Positions 38,870 through 48,604 are shown, counted from the stretch's first letter. The stretch is 64,000 nucleotides of DNA from Microbacterium allomyrinae (GCF_020682705.1 NZ_JAGTTN010000003.1:372001-436000), one strand, 5' to 3'. A program made the numbers and translations. Notes: generated by a model from the letters alone, not told the origin.

Positions 38870-40557
38870 GAGCGCTGCGGTCCGAGGGACAGCCCGCGGG
38901 TGCCGAAGTCCGCGATCGTGTAGCGGCCGCAGGGGATGAGCTCGGCATCCGCCAGCCTCGTCCCGTCCGGAAGCGAGAACGGCGGCGACTGGTCGTCGAG
39001 CACGAGGAACGACACCTCGCCGACAGCGAAGTCGTCGCGGTTGACGAGCCAGGCGTATCCGTTCAGTTCGTGATCGATCTGCACGAGCCCGCGCGGATCC
39101 GCCAGGTGCGTCTTCGGAAGGCGGACGGTCCAGAACTGCCCCGCCCCGATGCGGCCCGACTGCTCGGTCCAGGCGACCACGCAGTCGAGATCGGCGTCCG
39201 GTGCGGTCGCCGCCGCCGCGATCCGTGGAATGCCGAGCCCGCCCGCAGCGAGCAGGATCACCGCCGCGACGCCCACCGCCGCGATGCCTCGCCCGCGCGC
39301 GGCGGTCACGGGTTCGCCTCGACCGCTCCCGACGGCCAGAACGCGCGCACCGGCATCCGCCCACCGTGAAAGCACCGCAGGCAGCACGACGAGTCCGAGC
39401 ATCGGTGCGAACGCGGCGGGCTGCAGGTAGCGCGCGGCGTTCGTGCCGAGAGCGATCGCACCGATCACGACGAGCAGCGGCATCGCCCAGCCGCAGGCGG
39501 CGACCACGGCCGCCGGGAGATCGCCACGACGAGCGAGCAGCAGCGTCGCGGCGACGCACCAGCCCCAGAGCATGAGCAGTGCGAGAAGGGATGCCGCGCC
39601 CCACGGTGCGCTCCAGCGCTCGGCGAGCAGCATCCCGTAGTACGCAGCCGACTCCGGCCATCGCGATGGATCGGCGTAGCCGGCTCCGGTGTTCGCGATG
39701 AGAGGCGCGAGCGGCACCCGTGCGACGAAACCCAAGACCGTGCCGGCCACGAGGGCGGCGACGGTCCAGAGGGCGATCCGCTTGCGCGTCGTCTGCCACA
39801 CGACCGCGAGCACGAGCCCCAGCGGGATGGTCGCCCACGCGGCGAACAGCGGATTGGTGACGACGGATGCCGCCGCCACCACGCCGAGCAGTGCCAGGAG
39901 TCCCCGCGGGACGCCAGAATCCGGCACGGCAGAATCCGGGGCCGCGGCATCCGGAATGTCGTCGGGCTGACCGCCCGCACTCGGCTCGCCGCGCCGACTC
40001 CGCCCGGCGTCGAGGGCCCGCCGTGCCAGGCCCACAGCCAGCACGACGCCGACGACGGTGGCGCTGTAGTAGGTGGTCGTGACGAGGAGCGATGCGAGCT
40101 CGAGCGCGTCGCGATCGGGCGACGTCTCGCTGACGGCGAGCAGCGCGAATCCCGCGACGCCCAGCAGAGCCCCGGCGATCGGGGCCCGCGTGCGGCGGAA
40201 TGCTCCGGCCGCGACCCGCAGCGCACCGTACAGCGCGACGACGTTGACGACGCCGGCGACGGCGAGGGTGGCGTTCACGCCGAGGCCGAGCAGCGTGAGC
40301 AGGCCGAGCACGACCGTCTCGGGCAGGAACAGCACCGACGACATCGCCCATTCCTGCGACTGCCCGGCCGCGATGGATCGCACGACGAGGGTCGTCACGA
40401 GCGAGTCGCCGTCGCTGAACAGCAACGCCGAGCGAGCGGATGCCGCGACCGCCGTGACCACGGCGATCCCGATCGCGATCGCGGCGGCCGCGCCGAGCGC
40501 CTCGCGCCCCCAGCGCGGTACCGTCGCGCCCGCTCCCGGGGCCTGTCGAAGGGCCAT
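38866..40557 (-). CDS. Polytopic membrane protein of unknown function
   Basis: The 563-residue protein has ten or more hydrophobic segments and a C-terminal extracellular domain of about 130 residues with cysteines (DLDCVVAW, LIPCGRY). The charge pattern SDGDSLVTTLVVRS after the first membrane segment is reminiscent of the acidic first loop of GT-C glycosyltransferases, but I cannot place it in a family. A proline/alanine loop (about 195-215) contains two similar PDSA/PDSG units. Its stop codon overlaps that of the LacI gene. Confidence 0.7.
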   Translation of the reverse strand: MALRQAPGAGATVPRWGREALGAAAAIAIGIAVVTAVAASARSALLFSDGDSLVTTLVVRSIAAGQSQEWAMSSVLFLPETVVLGLLTLLGLGVNATLAVAGVVNVVALYGALRVAAGAFRRTRAPIAGALLGVAGFALLAVSETSPDRDALELASLLVTTTYYSATVVGVVLAVGLARRALDAGRSRRGEPSAGGQPDDIPDAAAPDSAVPDSGVPRGLLALLGVVAAASVVTNPLFAAWATIPLGLVLAVVWQTTRKRIALWTVAALVAGTVLGFVARVPLAPLIANTGAGYADPSRWPESAAYYGMLLAERWSAPWGAASLLALLMLWGWCVAATLLLARRGDLPAAVVAACGWAMPLLVVIGAIALGTNAARYLQPAAFAPMLGLVVLPAVLSRWADAGARVLAVGSGRGEPVTAARGRGIAAVGVAAVILLAAGGLGIPRIAAAATAPDADLDCVVAWTEQSGRIGAGQFWTVRLPKTHLADPRGLVQIDHELNGYAWLVNRDDFAVGEVSFLVLDDQSPPFSLPDGTRLADAELIPCGRYTIADFGTRGLSLGPQRS

Positions 40558-40681
40558 CGCCTCACTCTGCCACGCCGCACCGGACCCCGTCGGCTCTCGC
40601 CGCGGGTAGACTGTTCACGACACCCTGATCGCCCGAGCCGCGCGCGTGAGCCCCCGGCCGACGACCACGAGGAGGCCTCGG

Positions 40682-43630
40682 ATGCTCCTCATTCTTGGCG
40701 CGTTCGCGGTCGTCCCGATGCTGCTCCCGTGGCTCGTCACCCACCTCGGAGCTCGTGCGTTCTATGTCGCGGCCATCCTGCCGATCGCCGGTTTCTCCTA
40801 TGCCGTCGCGCTGACGCCGCAGGTGCTCGCCGGTGACGACCCGTTCGAGTCGTACGACTGGATCCCCTCGCTGGGCATCGAGCTGTCGATGCGCATGGAC
40901 ACCCTGTCGTGGCTGATGACGCTCGTGGTCACGGGCGTCGGCGCCCTGGTGATGATCTACTGCCGCTGGTACTTCCGCGGCAAGAAGGAGAATCTGGGGC
41001 AGTTCGCCGCGGTGCTGCTGGCATTCGCCGGTGCGATGTACGGACTCGTGCTGACCGATGACCTCGTCGTGCTTGTGATGTTCTGGGAGATCACGAGCGT
41101 CCTGTCATACCTGCTCATCGGCTATTACAACAAGCGCGCCGCGAGTCGCCGCGCGGCGCTTCAGGCGCTGCTGGTCACATCGCTCGGCGGCCTGGTGATG
41201 CTGATCGGCGTCGTGCTGCTCGTCGTCGTCGCCGGCACGTCGAGCATCTCGACGATCCTCGCCGAGGCGCCCACCGGCGCGATCGTCGATGCCGCACTCG
41301 TGATGATCCTGGTCGGCGCGCTCAGCAAGTCCGCGATCTTCCCCTTCCACTTCTGGCTGCCCGGTGCGATGGCCGCGCCCACCCCCGTCAGCGCCTACCT
41401 GCACGCCGCCGCAATGGTGAAGGCCGGCATCTACCTCATCGCCCGCCTGGCGCCGGTGTTCGCGATCGCGCCGACGTGGCGTCCGATCGTTGTCGGCCTC
41501 GGCGTGTTCACGATGCTCCTGGGCGGCTTCCAGGCACTGCGCGAGACCGACCTCAAGCGCGTGCTCGCGTTCGGCACGGTGAGCCAGCTCGGCATGCTGA
41601 CCGTCGTGCTCGGCTACGGCACGAGGGATGTCGCACTCGCGGGCCTCGCACTGCTGCTCAGTCACGCGCTCTTCAAGTCGGCGCTGTTCCTCGTGGTGGG
41701 CGTGATCGACCGGCAGCTGTCGACCCGCGACCTCACCGAGCTGTCGGGCGTCGGCCGGCAGGCCCCGGTGATGGCCACGTTCTCGATCATCGCCGTCGCC
41801 TCGATGGTGGGGATCATCCCGACGATCGGCTTCGTCGCCAAGGAGGGCGTGCTCACGGCGCTCCTGCACGAGGCCGCGGGCGGCGCGGCGTGGGGGATCG
41901 TGGCGCTCGTCGGGATCGCCCTGGGCTCCGTTCTCACCGCGGCGTACGGCATCCGCTTCGTGTGGGGTGCCTTCTGGACCAAGAAGGACGCCGCAGGCGA
42001 CGCCCTGCCTCCGACGGAGTGGCCCGACCCGCCGATCGGGTTCCTCGGGGCGCCCGTGGTGCTCGCCGGCCTCACGGTGGTGGCGGGCATCTTCTCGCCG
42101 TGGCTCGACACCGCATTCGCGCCCTATGCCGACCAGGCGCCTGTGGCGTCGGCAGGCGTGACGGCCCCCGAGCACACGGCGCACCTGGCTCTCTGGCACG
42201 GGTTCGAGCCGGCGCTGTGGATCTCGCTCGCCTCCATCGCGACAGGCGTGCTCGTGTTCTGGGCGACGCGCGCCTGGCGTCCGGCGAAGCGGTTCCTGCC
42301 GTTCACCGCGGCCGACGCCTACAACGGCACGCTCCGCGGGATCGCGCGGCTGTCGGTCGTGGTCACGGGCTTCACGCAGCGCGGCTCGCTGCCGGTCTAC
42401 GTCGGCACGATCTTCGTCGTCTTCGTCGCGGCCGAGGCGACGGCGCTCCTCGCCACCGACGACGTACGCGCCCAGCTCGACCCCTTCCAGACGCCGATGC
42501 AGCTCGTGGTCGCCCCCATCATGATCGCCGCCGGACTCGTCGCCATCCGTGCGCGCAAGCGCTACACCGGTGTCGTGCTGGTGTCGGTGACGGGCCTGGG
42601 CATGGTGCTCCTCTTCGCCACCAGCGGCGCTCCCGACCTCGCGCTCACCCAGATCCTCGTCGAGACGGTGACGCTCGTCGCGTTCGCACTCGTGCTGCGA
42701 CGCATCCCGTCACGGCTGGGCGAGCACAACGAGTCGGTGTGGCCGGTGGCGCGCGCCGTGCTGGGGGCGGCGGTAGGCGTCACGATGGCCCTGGTGGCGA
42801 TCGTCGCCACGAGCGCGCGCACCGCCGATCCGATCTCCGACCGCTTCGCCGACCTCGCCTACCAGATCGGCCACGGCAAGAACGTGGTGAACGTCGCCCT
42901 CGTCGACCTGCGCGGGTGGGACACGATGGGCGAGCTGTCGGTGCTCATCCTCGCGGCGACGGGTGTGGCATCCCTCGTGTTCGTGACGCACCGCTCCGAC
43001 ACCCTCTCGAGCTTCATCGCACCGCTCCCCGACGCGGCCGCGCGCACCCGGCGCCCGCTGGTGGAGACCGCCGAGGGCGTCAAGCCCCGTGGTGCCGCCG
43101 GGGGCCGCATGGCGTGGCTCGTCGGCGGGCAGCGGGTGCGCCCCGAGGACCGGTCGATCATGCTCGAAGTGATCGTGCGGATCCTCTTCCACACCATCAT
43201 CATCGTGTCGCTGTACCTGCTGTTCGCGGGCCACAACCTCCCCGGCGGCGGGTTCGCCGGCGGTCTCGTCGCGGGCATGGCCCTGGTCATGCGGTACGTC
43301 GCGGGCGGACGCTACGAACTCGGCGCCGCCGCTCCCGCCGATGCCGGCCGCCTCCTCGGCACCGGCATGGCGATCGCCGTCGCGTGCGCGATCGTGCCGC
43401 TCTTCTTCGGTGGTGCACCTCTGACCAGCATGTTCTTCGAGGCCGACCTGCCGGTGCTCGGCCATGTCGAGTTCGTCACGTCGACCTTCTTCGACGTCGG
43501 CGTCTACCTCGTGGTCATCGGGCTGGTGCTCGATGTGCTGCGCTCCCTCGGTGCCGAGGTCGACCGCCAGGCTCACGAAGCGCAGATGGGTCGCTCCGGC
43601 GATCTGCGTGGAGAGGTCGGGGTCTCATGA
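40682..43630 (+). CDS. mnhA: Mrp-type Na+/H+ antiporter subunit A (A/B fused)
   Basis: The large subunit of the multi-subunit Na+/H+ antiporter, homologous to complex I NuoL. The 982-residue protein has the proton-translocating core (about 100-420), a DUF4040-like region (about 620-690), and a C-terminal MnhB-type domain (about 810-960; NLPGGGFAGGLVAGMALVMRY), so A and B are fused. ATG 40682 is chosen over GTG 40646 because GAGGAGG lies 6 nt before it. It overlaps the next gene by ATGA; all six genes to 47024 are coupled this way. Confidence 0.95.
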   Translation: MLLILGAFAVVPMLLPWLVTHLGARAFYVAAILPIAGFSYAVALTPQVLAGDDPFESYDWIPSLGIELSMRMDTLSWLMTLVVTGVGALVMIYCRWYFRGKKENLGQFAAVLLAFAGAMYGLVLTDDLVVLVMFWEITSVLSYLLIGYYNKRAASRRAALQALLVTSLGGLVMLIGVVLLVVVAGTSSISTILAEAPTGAIVDAALVMILVGALSKSAIFPFHFWLPGAMAAPTPVSAYLHAAAMVKAGIYLIARLAPVFAIAPTWRPIVVGLGVFTMLLGGFQALRETDLKRVLAFGTVSQLGMLTVVLGYGTRDVALAGLALLLSHALFKSALFLVVGVIDRQLSTRDLTELSGVGRQAPVMATFSIIAVASMVGIIPTIGFVAKEGVLTALLHEAAGGAAWGIVALVGIALGSVLTAAYGIRFVWGAFWTKKDAAGDALPPTEWPDPPIGFLGAPVVLAGLTVVAGIFSPWLDTAFAPYADQAPVASAGVTAPEHTAHLALWHGFEPALWISLASIATGVLVFWATRAWRPAKRFLPFTAADAYNGTLRGIARLSVVVTGFTQRGSLPVYVGTIFVVFVAAEATALLATDDVRAQLDPFQTPMQLVVAPIMIAAGLVAIRARKRYTGVVLVSVTGLGMVLLFATSGAPDLALTQILVETVTLVAFALVLRRIPSRLGEHNESVWPVARAVLGAAVGVTMALVAIVATSARTADPISDRFADLAYQIGHGKNVVNVALVDLRGWDTMGELSVLILAATGVASLVFVTHRSDTLSSFIAPLPDAAARTRRPLVETAEGVKPRGAAGGRMAWLVGGQRVRPEDRSIMLEVIVRILFHTIIIVSLYLLFAGHNLPGGGFAGGLVAGMALVMRYVAGGRYELGAAAPADAGRLLGTGMAIAVACAIVPLFFGGAPLTSMFFEADLPVLGHVEFVTSTFFDVGVYLVVIGLVLDVLRSLGAEVDRQAHEAQMGRSGDLRGEVGVS

Positions 43631-44181
43631 GCGTCTCCCTCGTCCTCATCATCGTCATGGCGGTGCTCTTCGCATGCGGTGTCTACGCGATGCTCGAGCG
43701 CAGCCTCACGCGCGTGCTGATCGGCTTCCTGCTGCTGGGCAACGCGACGAACCTGCTCCTGCTCATCGTGATGGGAGAACCCGGGGTCGCGCCCTTCTTC
43801 GGCGCCGCGGCATCCCCCGATGAGATGTCCGACCCGCTCCCGCAGGCCCTGACGCTCACGGCGATCGTGATCACGTTCGCCGTCTCGGCGTTCCTGCTCG
43901 CCCTCATCTACCGCTCGTGGCAGCTCGGCCAGGCCGACACCGTCGAGGACGACGAGGCCGACCGCGCGGTCCGTGAGGGCACCGCCGACGTCGAGGAGAC
44001 GATGGACGACGAGATCGAGATCGAGGACGAGGACGACGAGGCGACCACCGACTTCGTCGGCACCGACACCGCGCCCATCACGGTGCTCGGAAGCCGTGAC
44101 TTCGCCGGACTCCGCGACGATGCCCCGGTCGATCGACCCCGGAATCCGCCCGGCCCGGGCGAGAAGGGGGAAGACGCATGA
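43627..44181 (+). CDS. mnhC: Mrp-type Na+/H+ antiporter subunit C
   Basis: Homologous to NuoK. The first 110 residues form the three-helix membrane domain with the segment LIGFLLLGNATNLLLLIVMG and DPLPQALTLTAIVI. Unlike typical MnhC of about 110-125 residues, it carries an additional strongly acidic tail of about 70 residues (EDDEADRAVREG, EIEIEDEDDEA) that would face the cytoplasm. It overlaps mnhA and mnhD by ATGA. Confidence 0.94.
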   Translation: MSVSLVLIIVMAVLFACGVYAMLERSLTRVLIGFLLLGNATNLLLLIVMGEPGVAPFFGAAASPDEMSDPLPQALTLTAIVITFAVSAFLLALIYRSWQLGQADTVEDDEADRAVREGTADVEETMDDEIEIEDEDDEATTDFVGTDTAPITVLGSRDFAGLRDDAPVDRPRNPPGPGEKGEDA

Positions 44182-45740
44182 GCCAGATCGCGCCCGCCCT
44201 CGTCCCGCTCCTGGTGACGCTGCCCCTCCTCGGCGCGGCGATCGCCCTGATCGCCGGTCGCCATCGACGCACTCAGGTCGTGGTGTCGGTCGTGACCCTC
44301 ACAGCGGTGCTCGCGATCTCGGCCATCCTGCTCGTCGTCGTCGATGCGGGCGACCAGCCGATCGCGGTATCGGTGGGCGGCTGGCCCATCCCCTTCGGCA
44401 TCGTGCTCTACGTCGATCGTCTGTCTGCCCTGCTCGTGGTCGTGTCGAGCATCGTGCTGCTGGCGGTCCTTCTCTTCTCGGTCGGCCAGGGCGCCGAGGA
44501 CGGCGACGACGACACGCCGGTCTCGATTTTCCACCCGTCGTACCTGATCCTCGCGGCGGGCATCTTCAACGCGTTCATCGCGGGCGACCTGTTCAACCTC
44601 TACGTCGGTTTCGAGATCCTCCTCGTCGCGTCGTACGTGCTCATCACTCTCGGATCCACCGAGTCGCGCATCCGCACCGGCGTGGTCTACATCGTCGTCT
44701 CGCTGGTCTCATCCATCCTGTTCCTCGCCGCGATCGCGATGATCTACGCCGCTCTGGGCACCGTGAACATGGTGCAGATCTCCGAGCGCATGAGCGAACT
44801 GCCGCAGGACACGCAGCTCGTGCTGCACCTCACGCTGCTGCTGGCGTTCAGCATCAAGGCGGCCGTCTTCCCGCTGTCGTTCTGGCTCCCCGACTCGTAC
44901 CCGACGGCGCCGGCGCCCGTCACGGCGGTCTTCGCCGGCCTGCTGACCAAGGTCGGCGTCTACGCGATCATCCGCACCGAGACCGAGCTGTTCCTCGACA
45001 ACGACGTGAACCAGCTGCTCATGTGGGTCGCCCTCGCGACCATGATCGTCGGCGTCCTGGGCGCCGTCGCGCAGGCCGAGCTCAAACGCATCCTGTCGTT
45101 CACCCTCGTGAGCCATATCGGCTACATGATCTTCGGCCTCGCGATCGCGACCCCGGCGGCGATCGGCGCCACGATCTACTACATGGTCCACCACATCGTG
45201 GTGCAGACCACGCTGTTCCTCGCGGTGGGCCTGGTCGAGCGTCGCGCGGGCAGCACCTCGATCCTGCGGGTGAAAGGCCTGATGAAGGCGGCGCCGGTGA
45301 TCGCCGTGCTCTACTTCATCCCCGCGATCAACCTGGGCGGACTGCCGCCGTTCTCCGGCTTCATCGGCAAGTTCGCGCTGTTCGAGGCCGCCGCCGAGGT
45401 GGGCACGCCGATCATGATGGTGCTCATGGTGGGCGGAATCGTCACGAGCCTGCTCACGCTCTATGCGCTCATGCGCGCGTGGAACCTCGCGTTCTGGCGC
45501 GAAGAGGACGACTCGGCCGAGACCGAGGCGCGCATCTCCTACCTCGGCGGTTCGCCGGGTGGAGTCGACACCGAGCGCCGCGTCATCCCGAAGATCATGA
45601 CCGCCTCGACCGCGGGCATGGTCGCGATCACGGTCGCCCTCACGATCTTCGCCGGCCCGCTGTACGACGTGTGCATCCGCATCGGCGACGCGCTGCTGCA
45701 GCCCGTGACCCTCACCCAGCTCGAGGAGGACGTGCAATGA
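44178..45740 (+). CDS. mnhD: Mrp-type Na+/H+ antiporter subunit D
   Basis: Homologous to NuoM/NuoN. The 520-residue protein has about fourteen membrane segments and the conserved membrane-embedded lysine region FSIKAAVFPLSFWLPDSYPTAPAPVTAVFAGLLTK (quoted motif split: FSIKAAVFPLSFW and YPTAPAPVTAVFAG). It forms the proton channel together with subunit A. It overlaps both neighbours by four bases. Confidence 0.95.
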   Translation: MSQIAPALVPLLVTLPLLGAAIALIAGRHRRTQVVVSVVTLTAVLAISAILLVVVDAGDQPIAVSVGGWPIPFGIVLYVDRLSALLVVVSSIVLLAVLLFSVGQGAEDGDDDTPVSIFHPSYLILAAGIFNAFIAGDLFNLYVGFEILLVASYVLITLGSTESRIRTGVVYIVVSLVSSILFLAAIAMIYAALGTVNMVQISERMSELPQDTQLVLHLTLLLAFSIKAAVFPLSFWLPDSYPTAPAPVTAVFAGLLTKVGVYAIIRTETELFLDNDVNQLLMWVALATMIVGVLGAVAQAELKRILSFTLVSHIGYMIFGLAIATPAAIGATIYYMVHHIVVQTTLFLAVGLVERRAGSTSILRVKGLMKAAPVIAVLYFIPAINLGGLPPFSGFIGKFALFEAAAEVGTPIMMVLMVGGIVTSLLTLYALMRAWNLAFWREEDDSAETEARISYLGGSPGGVDTERRVIPKIMTASTAGMVAITVALTIFAGPLYDVCIRIGDALLQPVTLTQLEEDVQ

Positions 45741-46342
45741 GCCCCGACCTCCCGCAGGGGCGGATCAAGCGCACGGCGACGGCGCTGTGGCGCCAGCTCC
45801 CCTTCTTCCTGTGGCTCATCGCGCTGTGGATGCTGCTGTGGGGCCAGTTCACGTGGCTCGCGTTCTTCACCGGCCTGGTCGCGGCGATCGTGGTCACGCG
45901 AGTGTTCCGCCTTCCGCCGGTCGAGCTGTCGGGTCGCGTGAACCTCTGGTGGGGATTCGTCTTCGTCCTCGAGTTCATCGTGGCGCTCGTGCAGGGCTCG
46001 CTCACGGTCGCCTGGCAGGTGCTCGACTTCCGGCGGCAGCCCGGGGCCGCGATCATCGCCGTGCAGCTGGTGACCGACGACGACCTGATCATGACGCACA
46101 CCGGGGTGACGGCATCCCTCATCCCCGGTTCGTTGATCGTCGACACCGATCGCGACCGGCGCATCCTGTATCTGCACGTGATCGGCGTGCGCAACGACGC
46201 GGACGTCGTGCGTCAGCGAGCGAGCGTCCTGCACTGGGAGGAGCGCATCGTGCGTGCCGTGGGTTCGCGCGCTCAACTGCACGCGATGAAGGCGGATGCC
46301 GGCTCCCGGCGTGCGACGCTGCGTCCGGGGGGTCTGACATGA
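45737..46342 (+). CDS. mnhE: Mrp-type Na+/H+ antiporter subunit E
   Basis: A 201-residue MnhE protein with two N-terminal membrane segments (about 20-60) and the conserved segment LTDDDLIMTHTGVTASLIPGS-type region near 110-135, here VTDDDLIMTHTGVTAS. Subunit E is needed for assembly of the antiporter. It lies between D and F with ATGA overlaps. Confidence 0.93.
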   Translation: MSPDLPQGRIKRTATALWRQLPFFLWLIALWMLLWGQFTWLAFFTGLVAAIVVTRVFRLPPVELSGRVNLWWGFVFVLEFIVALVQGSLTVAWQVLDFRRQPGAAIIAVQLVTDDDLIMTHTGVTASLIPGSLIVDTDRDRRILYLHVIGVRNDADVVRQRASVLHWEERIVRAVGSRAQLHAMKADAGSRRATLRPGGLT

Positions 46343-46608
46343 ACGTCCTGCTGCTCGTGATCTACCTGGTCTTCGCCGTGGCGGCGCTGCTGACGCTCTG
46401 GCGCATCGTCATCGGGCCGTCGATCCTGGACCGGGCCGTGGCATCCGATGTGCTCCTCACCGAGGTGATGTGCGTGCTCGGCGCCGAGATGGCGATCAAC
46501 CACCACACCCGCACGCTTCCGGTGCTGCTGATGATCGCCGCCGTGGGCGTGTTCGGGTCGATCTCGATCGCGCGGTTCGTGGCGAGAAGGGACAACGTCG
46601 AGCGATGA
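46339..46608 (+). CDS. mnhF: Mrp-type Na+/H+ antiporter subunit F
   Basis: The 89-residue protein has three membrane segments and the conserved RIVIGPSILDRAVASDVL motif of MnhF/PhaF. It is co-translated with E and G. Confidence 0.93.
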   Translation: MNVLLLVIYLVFAVAALLTLWRIVIGPSILDRAVASDVLLTEVMCVLGAEMAINHHTRTLPVLLMIAAVGVFGSISIARFVARRDNVER

Positions 46609-47024
46609 ATCTCGTGACCCGATTCCTCGCCGTGGTCGACGCCCCGGTGACCGAGGCGGCGACGCCGCTCGAGAGCGCGCTGGATGTCGCCGCGCTGATC
46701 CTCATCCTGATCGGGGCGCTGCTGTGCCTCACCGCGGCGATCGGGCTGCTGCGCTTCCGCGATGTGCCCAGCCGTCTGCACGCCGCCACCAAGCCCCAGG
46801 TGCTCGGGCTCATCCTCGTCTGTCTCGCGATCGCGCTGTCGCTGCGGTCGTGGCCGGTCGTGGCCTTCCTCGTGCCGGTCGTGCTGATCCAGCTGGCCAC
46901 CGCGCCGTTGTCGGCGCACATGGTCGGCCGGCAGGCGTATCGCAACGGCACGATCGATGAGAACGGGCTCTACGTCGACGAGCTCGCCGAGTCGCATCGA
47001 ACCCCTCCCGCCGCCGGCGGCTGA
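46605..47024 (+). CDS. mnhG: Mrp-type Na+/H+ antiporter subunit G
   Basis: A 139-residue MnhG with three membrane segments and the conserved LRFRDVPSRLHAATKPQVLG motif. It ends the operon; a 59-bp palindromic element lies 20 bp after its stop. Confidence 0.93.
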   Translation: MNLVTRFLAVVDAPVTEAATPLESALDVAALILILIGALLCLTAAIGLLRFRDVPSRLHAATKPQVLGLILVCLAIALSLRSWPVVAFLVPVVLIQLATAPLSAHMVGRQAYRNGTIDENGLYVDELAESHRTPPAAGG

Positions 47025-47044
47025 CCCTTCCGGGCTCAACCCGG

Positions 47045-47103
47045 TCGAGAGTGCACGAACGGCGGTCCTGACACCCGCTCAGGCGTGATTCGTGCACTCT
47101 CGA
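47045..47103. repeat. 59-bp palindromic repeat, copy 1 (after mnhG)
   Basis: Perfect 15-bp ends TCGAGAGTGCACGAA (47045-47059) and TTCGTGCACTCTCGA (47089-47103) enclose an inner CCTGA/TCAGG pair (47067-47071 with 47079-47083), giving a two-level hairpin. It may act as the operon terminator. Three further copies of exactly 59 bp lie at 48221, 48386 and 48605. Confidence 0.85.
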
Positions 47104-47204
47104 GGGCAGGAGGGGGTTCCTGCACAGGGAGACAGCGACGAAGAGTTGTGCCGGAAACCTCGGGTGGGGGGAATGGGCGACGGGCGAGACGTCATGATTC
47201 GCTG

Positions 47205-48137
47205 ATGCAGACGATTCCGCCGTGGATGGATGGCAGCCCGTTCACGATCGCCGACGGGCGCAGGGTCGGGTTCACGGCCGGCCAGCTTCGCCGAAAGGCA
47301 TTCGAACGGCCGTTCCACGGAGTCCGCGTGATCGGATCGGCGGGACGCATCGACGGCGGTCTCATCGACCGCTGTGCGGCGCTGCGCGTCGTACTCCCCG
47401 CCGGTGCCACCTTCAGCCATGCGACTGCGGCGCGGATATGGGGGATGCCGCTTCCGGCGTGGCTGGCAGATGAGCTCCATGTGCTCGTCCCGGATCGCAT
47501 GGCCGTGCGTCGTGCGGGTGTGGTGGGATGGCGCCGCAGCGGTGATCTTCGCGTGACCGTGGCCGCGCACGGGTTGCCGGTGACGACACCCGCGGACACC
47601 TGGACGCTGCTCGCGACCATGACCGACGCGCGCGGTGGCCGGATGACGCGCGATTGGCTCGTCGCGATCGCCGACTTCCTCGTCTCGGGCCGGCGCACCC
47701 GATATGGCCGAAACCCGGCACTCGCGACCCGCGCCGACTTGGAGGACGCGGTCGCCAGGCACGCCTCGCGGCGCGGTGCGGTCGCACTGCAGTGGGCGTG
47801 GGAGCGTGTGCGCGCACCCGTCGACTCACCGCCCGAGACATTCGTACGACTGGGCCTCGTGCGCGAGGGACTTGCCGAGCCCCTCGTTCAGCCGCCGATA
47901 CGGACGGCAGTCGGGATCCGGCATCCCGATCTGGGGTATCTCGAGGAGCGCGTGCTCCTGGAGTACTTGGGCGACGTGCACCGCACCGATCGCGCGACGT
48001 GGCTGAAGGATCTGGAGCGCGTGCAGCTTTTCGAGGATGCCGGCTATCGCGTCATCCTGCTGGGTGCCCTCGACACGACCCCCGAGGGAATTCGAGCGCT
48101 GAGCGCCAGGGTCCGCCGCGCGCTCCGCCGCGCCTGA
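47205..48137 (+). CDS. DUF559/AbiEi-like hypothetical protein
   Basis: The 310-residue protein resembles a widespread actinobacterial group whose N-terminal part looks like AbiEi-type antitoxins (about 1-120; LRRKAFERPFHGVRV, ATFSHATAARIWGMPLP) and whose C-terminus resembles DUF559, a Vsr-like PD-(D/E)XK nuclease fold (about 215-305; DLGYLEERVLLEYLGD, then KDLERVQLFEDAGYRVILLG). Whether it cuts DNA is unknown, since the expected Asp-Gly-His triad is altered to LGDVH. No toxin partner is adjacent. ATG 47205 has no strong Shine-Dalgarno. Confidence 0.7.
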   Translation: MQTIPPWMDGSPFTIADGRRVGFTAGQLRRKAFERPFHGVRVIGSAGRIDGGLIDRCAALRVVLPAGATFSHATAARIWGMPLPAWLADELHVLVPDRMAVRRAGVVGWRRSGDLRVTVAAHGLPVTTPADTWTLLATMTDARGGRMTRDWLVAIADFLVSGRRTRYGRNPALATRADLEDAVARHASRRGAVALQWAWERVRAPVDSPPETFVRLGLVREGLAEPLVQPPIRTAVGIRHPDLGYLEERVLLEYLGDVHRTDRATWLKDLERVQLFEDAGYRVILLGALDTTPEGIRALSARVRRALRRA

Positions 48138-48220
48138 CCCCGCCTCCGCCGCTGCCCTCGACCGGCCCGGCCCGGTCCGGCCCGGCCCGGTCCGGTCCGG
48201 TCCGGTCCGGTCCGGTCCGG

Positions 48221-48279
48221 TCGAGAGTGCAGAAATGGCGCCTTGAATCGCGCTGCGACGGCAGTTGGTGCACTTTCGG
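48221..48279. repeat. 59-bp palindromic repeat, copy 2
   Basis: Same length and ends as the copy at 47045 (TCGAGAGTGCA...TGCACTTTCGG), with one mismatch in the terminal stem. The interior is shared with copy 3 (GGCGCCTTGAATCGCGCTG type). Confidence 0.85.
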
Positions 48280-48385
48280 CGGCGGCGGCGGGAGGGGTCG
48301 AGGGGTCGGGGAGGTCAGATGGGTCCGAGGAGTCGGAGGAGTCCGTGGAGTTGTCGGGGTAGGGGGCTACCTCGGCCCGGCCCGG

Positions 48386-48444
48386 TCGAGAGTGCAGAAA
48401 CGGCGCCTTGAGTCGCGCTGAGATGGCAGTTGGTGCACTCTCGG
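48386..48444. repeat. 59-bp palindromic repeat, copy 3
   Basis: TCGAGAGTGCA...TGCACTCTCGG. It differs from copy 2 at about six of 59 positions. Confidence 0.85.
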
Positions 48445-48604
48445 CGACGGGGTCGGAGGGGTCGAGGTGTCGGGGAGGTCGGATGGGTCCGAGGAGTCGG
48501 AGGAGTCCGTGGAGTTGTCGAGGTAAGGGGGGGCGACCCCGGCCCCGGCCTTGCCCGGCCCGGCCCCGGCCCTGCCCGGCCCGGCCCGGCCCGGCCCGGC
48601 CCGG

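Noticed and set aside
36497..40351. A 1284-codon open frame on the minus strand
   Set aside because: Only the last 411 codons (from 37732) encode the MFS transporter. The rest is antisense to the LacI gene and out of frame with the membrane protein gene, both of which have clear families or membrane patterns.
41476..44181. A 901-codon open frame through mnhA
   Set aside because: Most of it is out of frame with mnhA; only the end from 43627 is a gene (mnhC).
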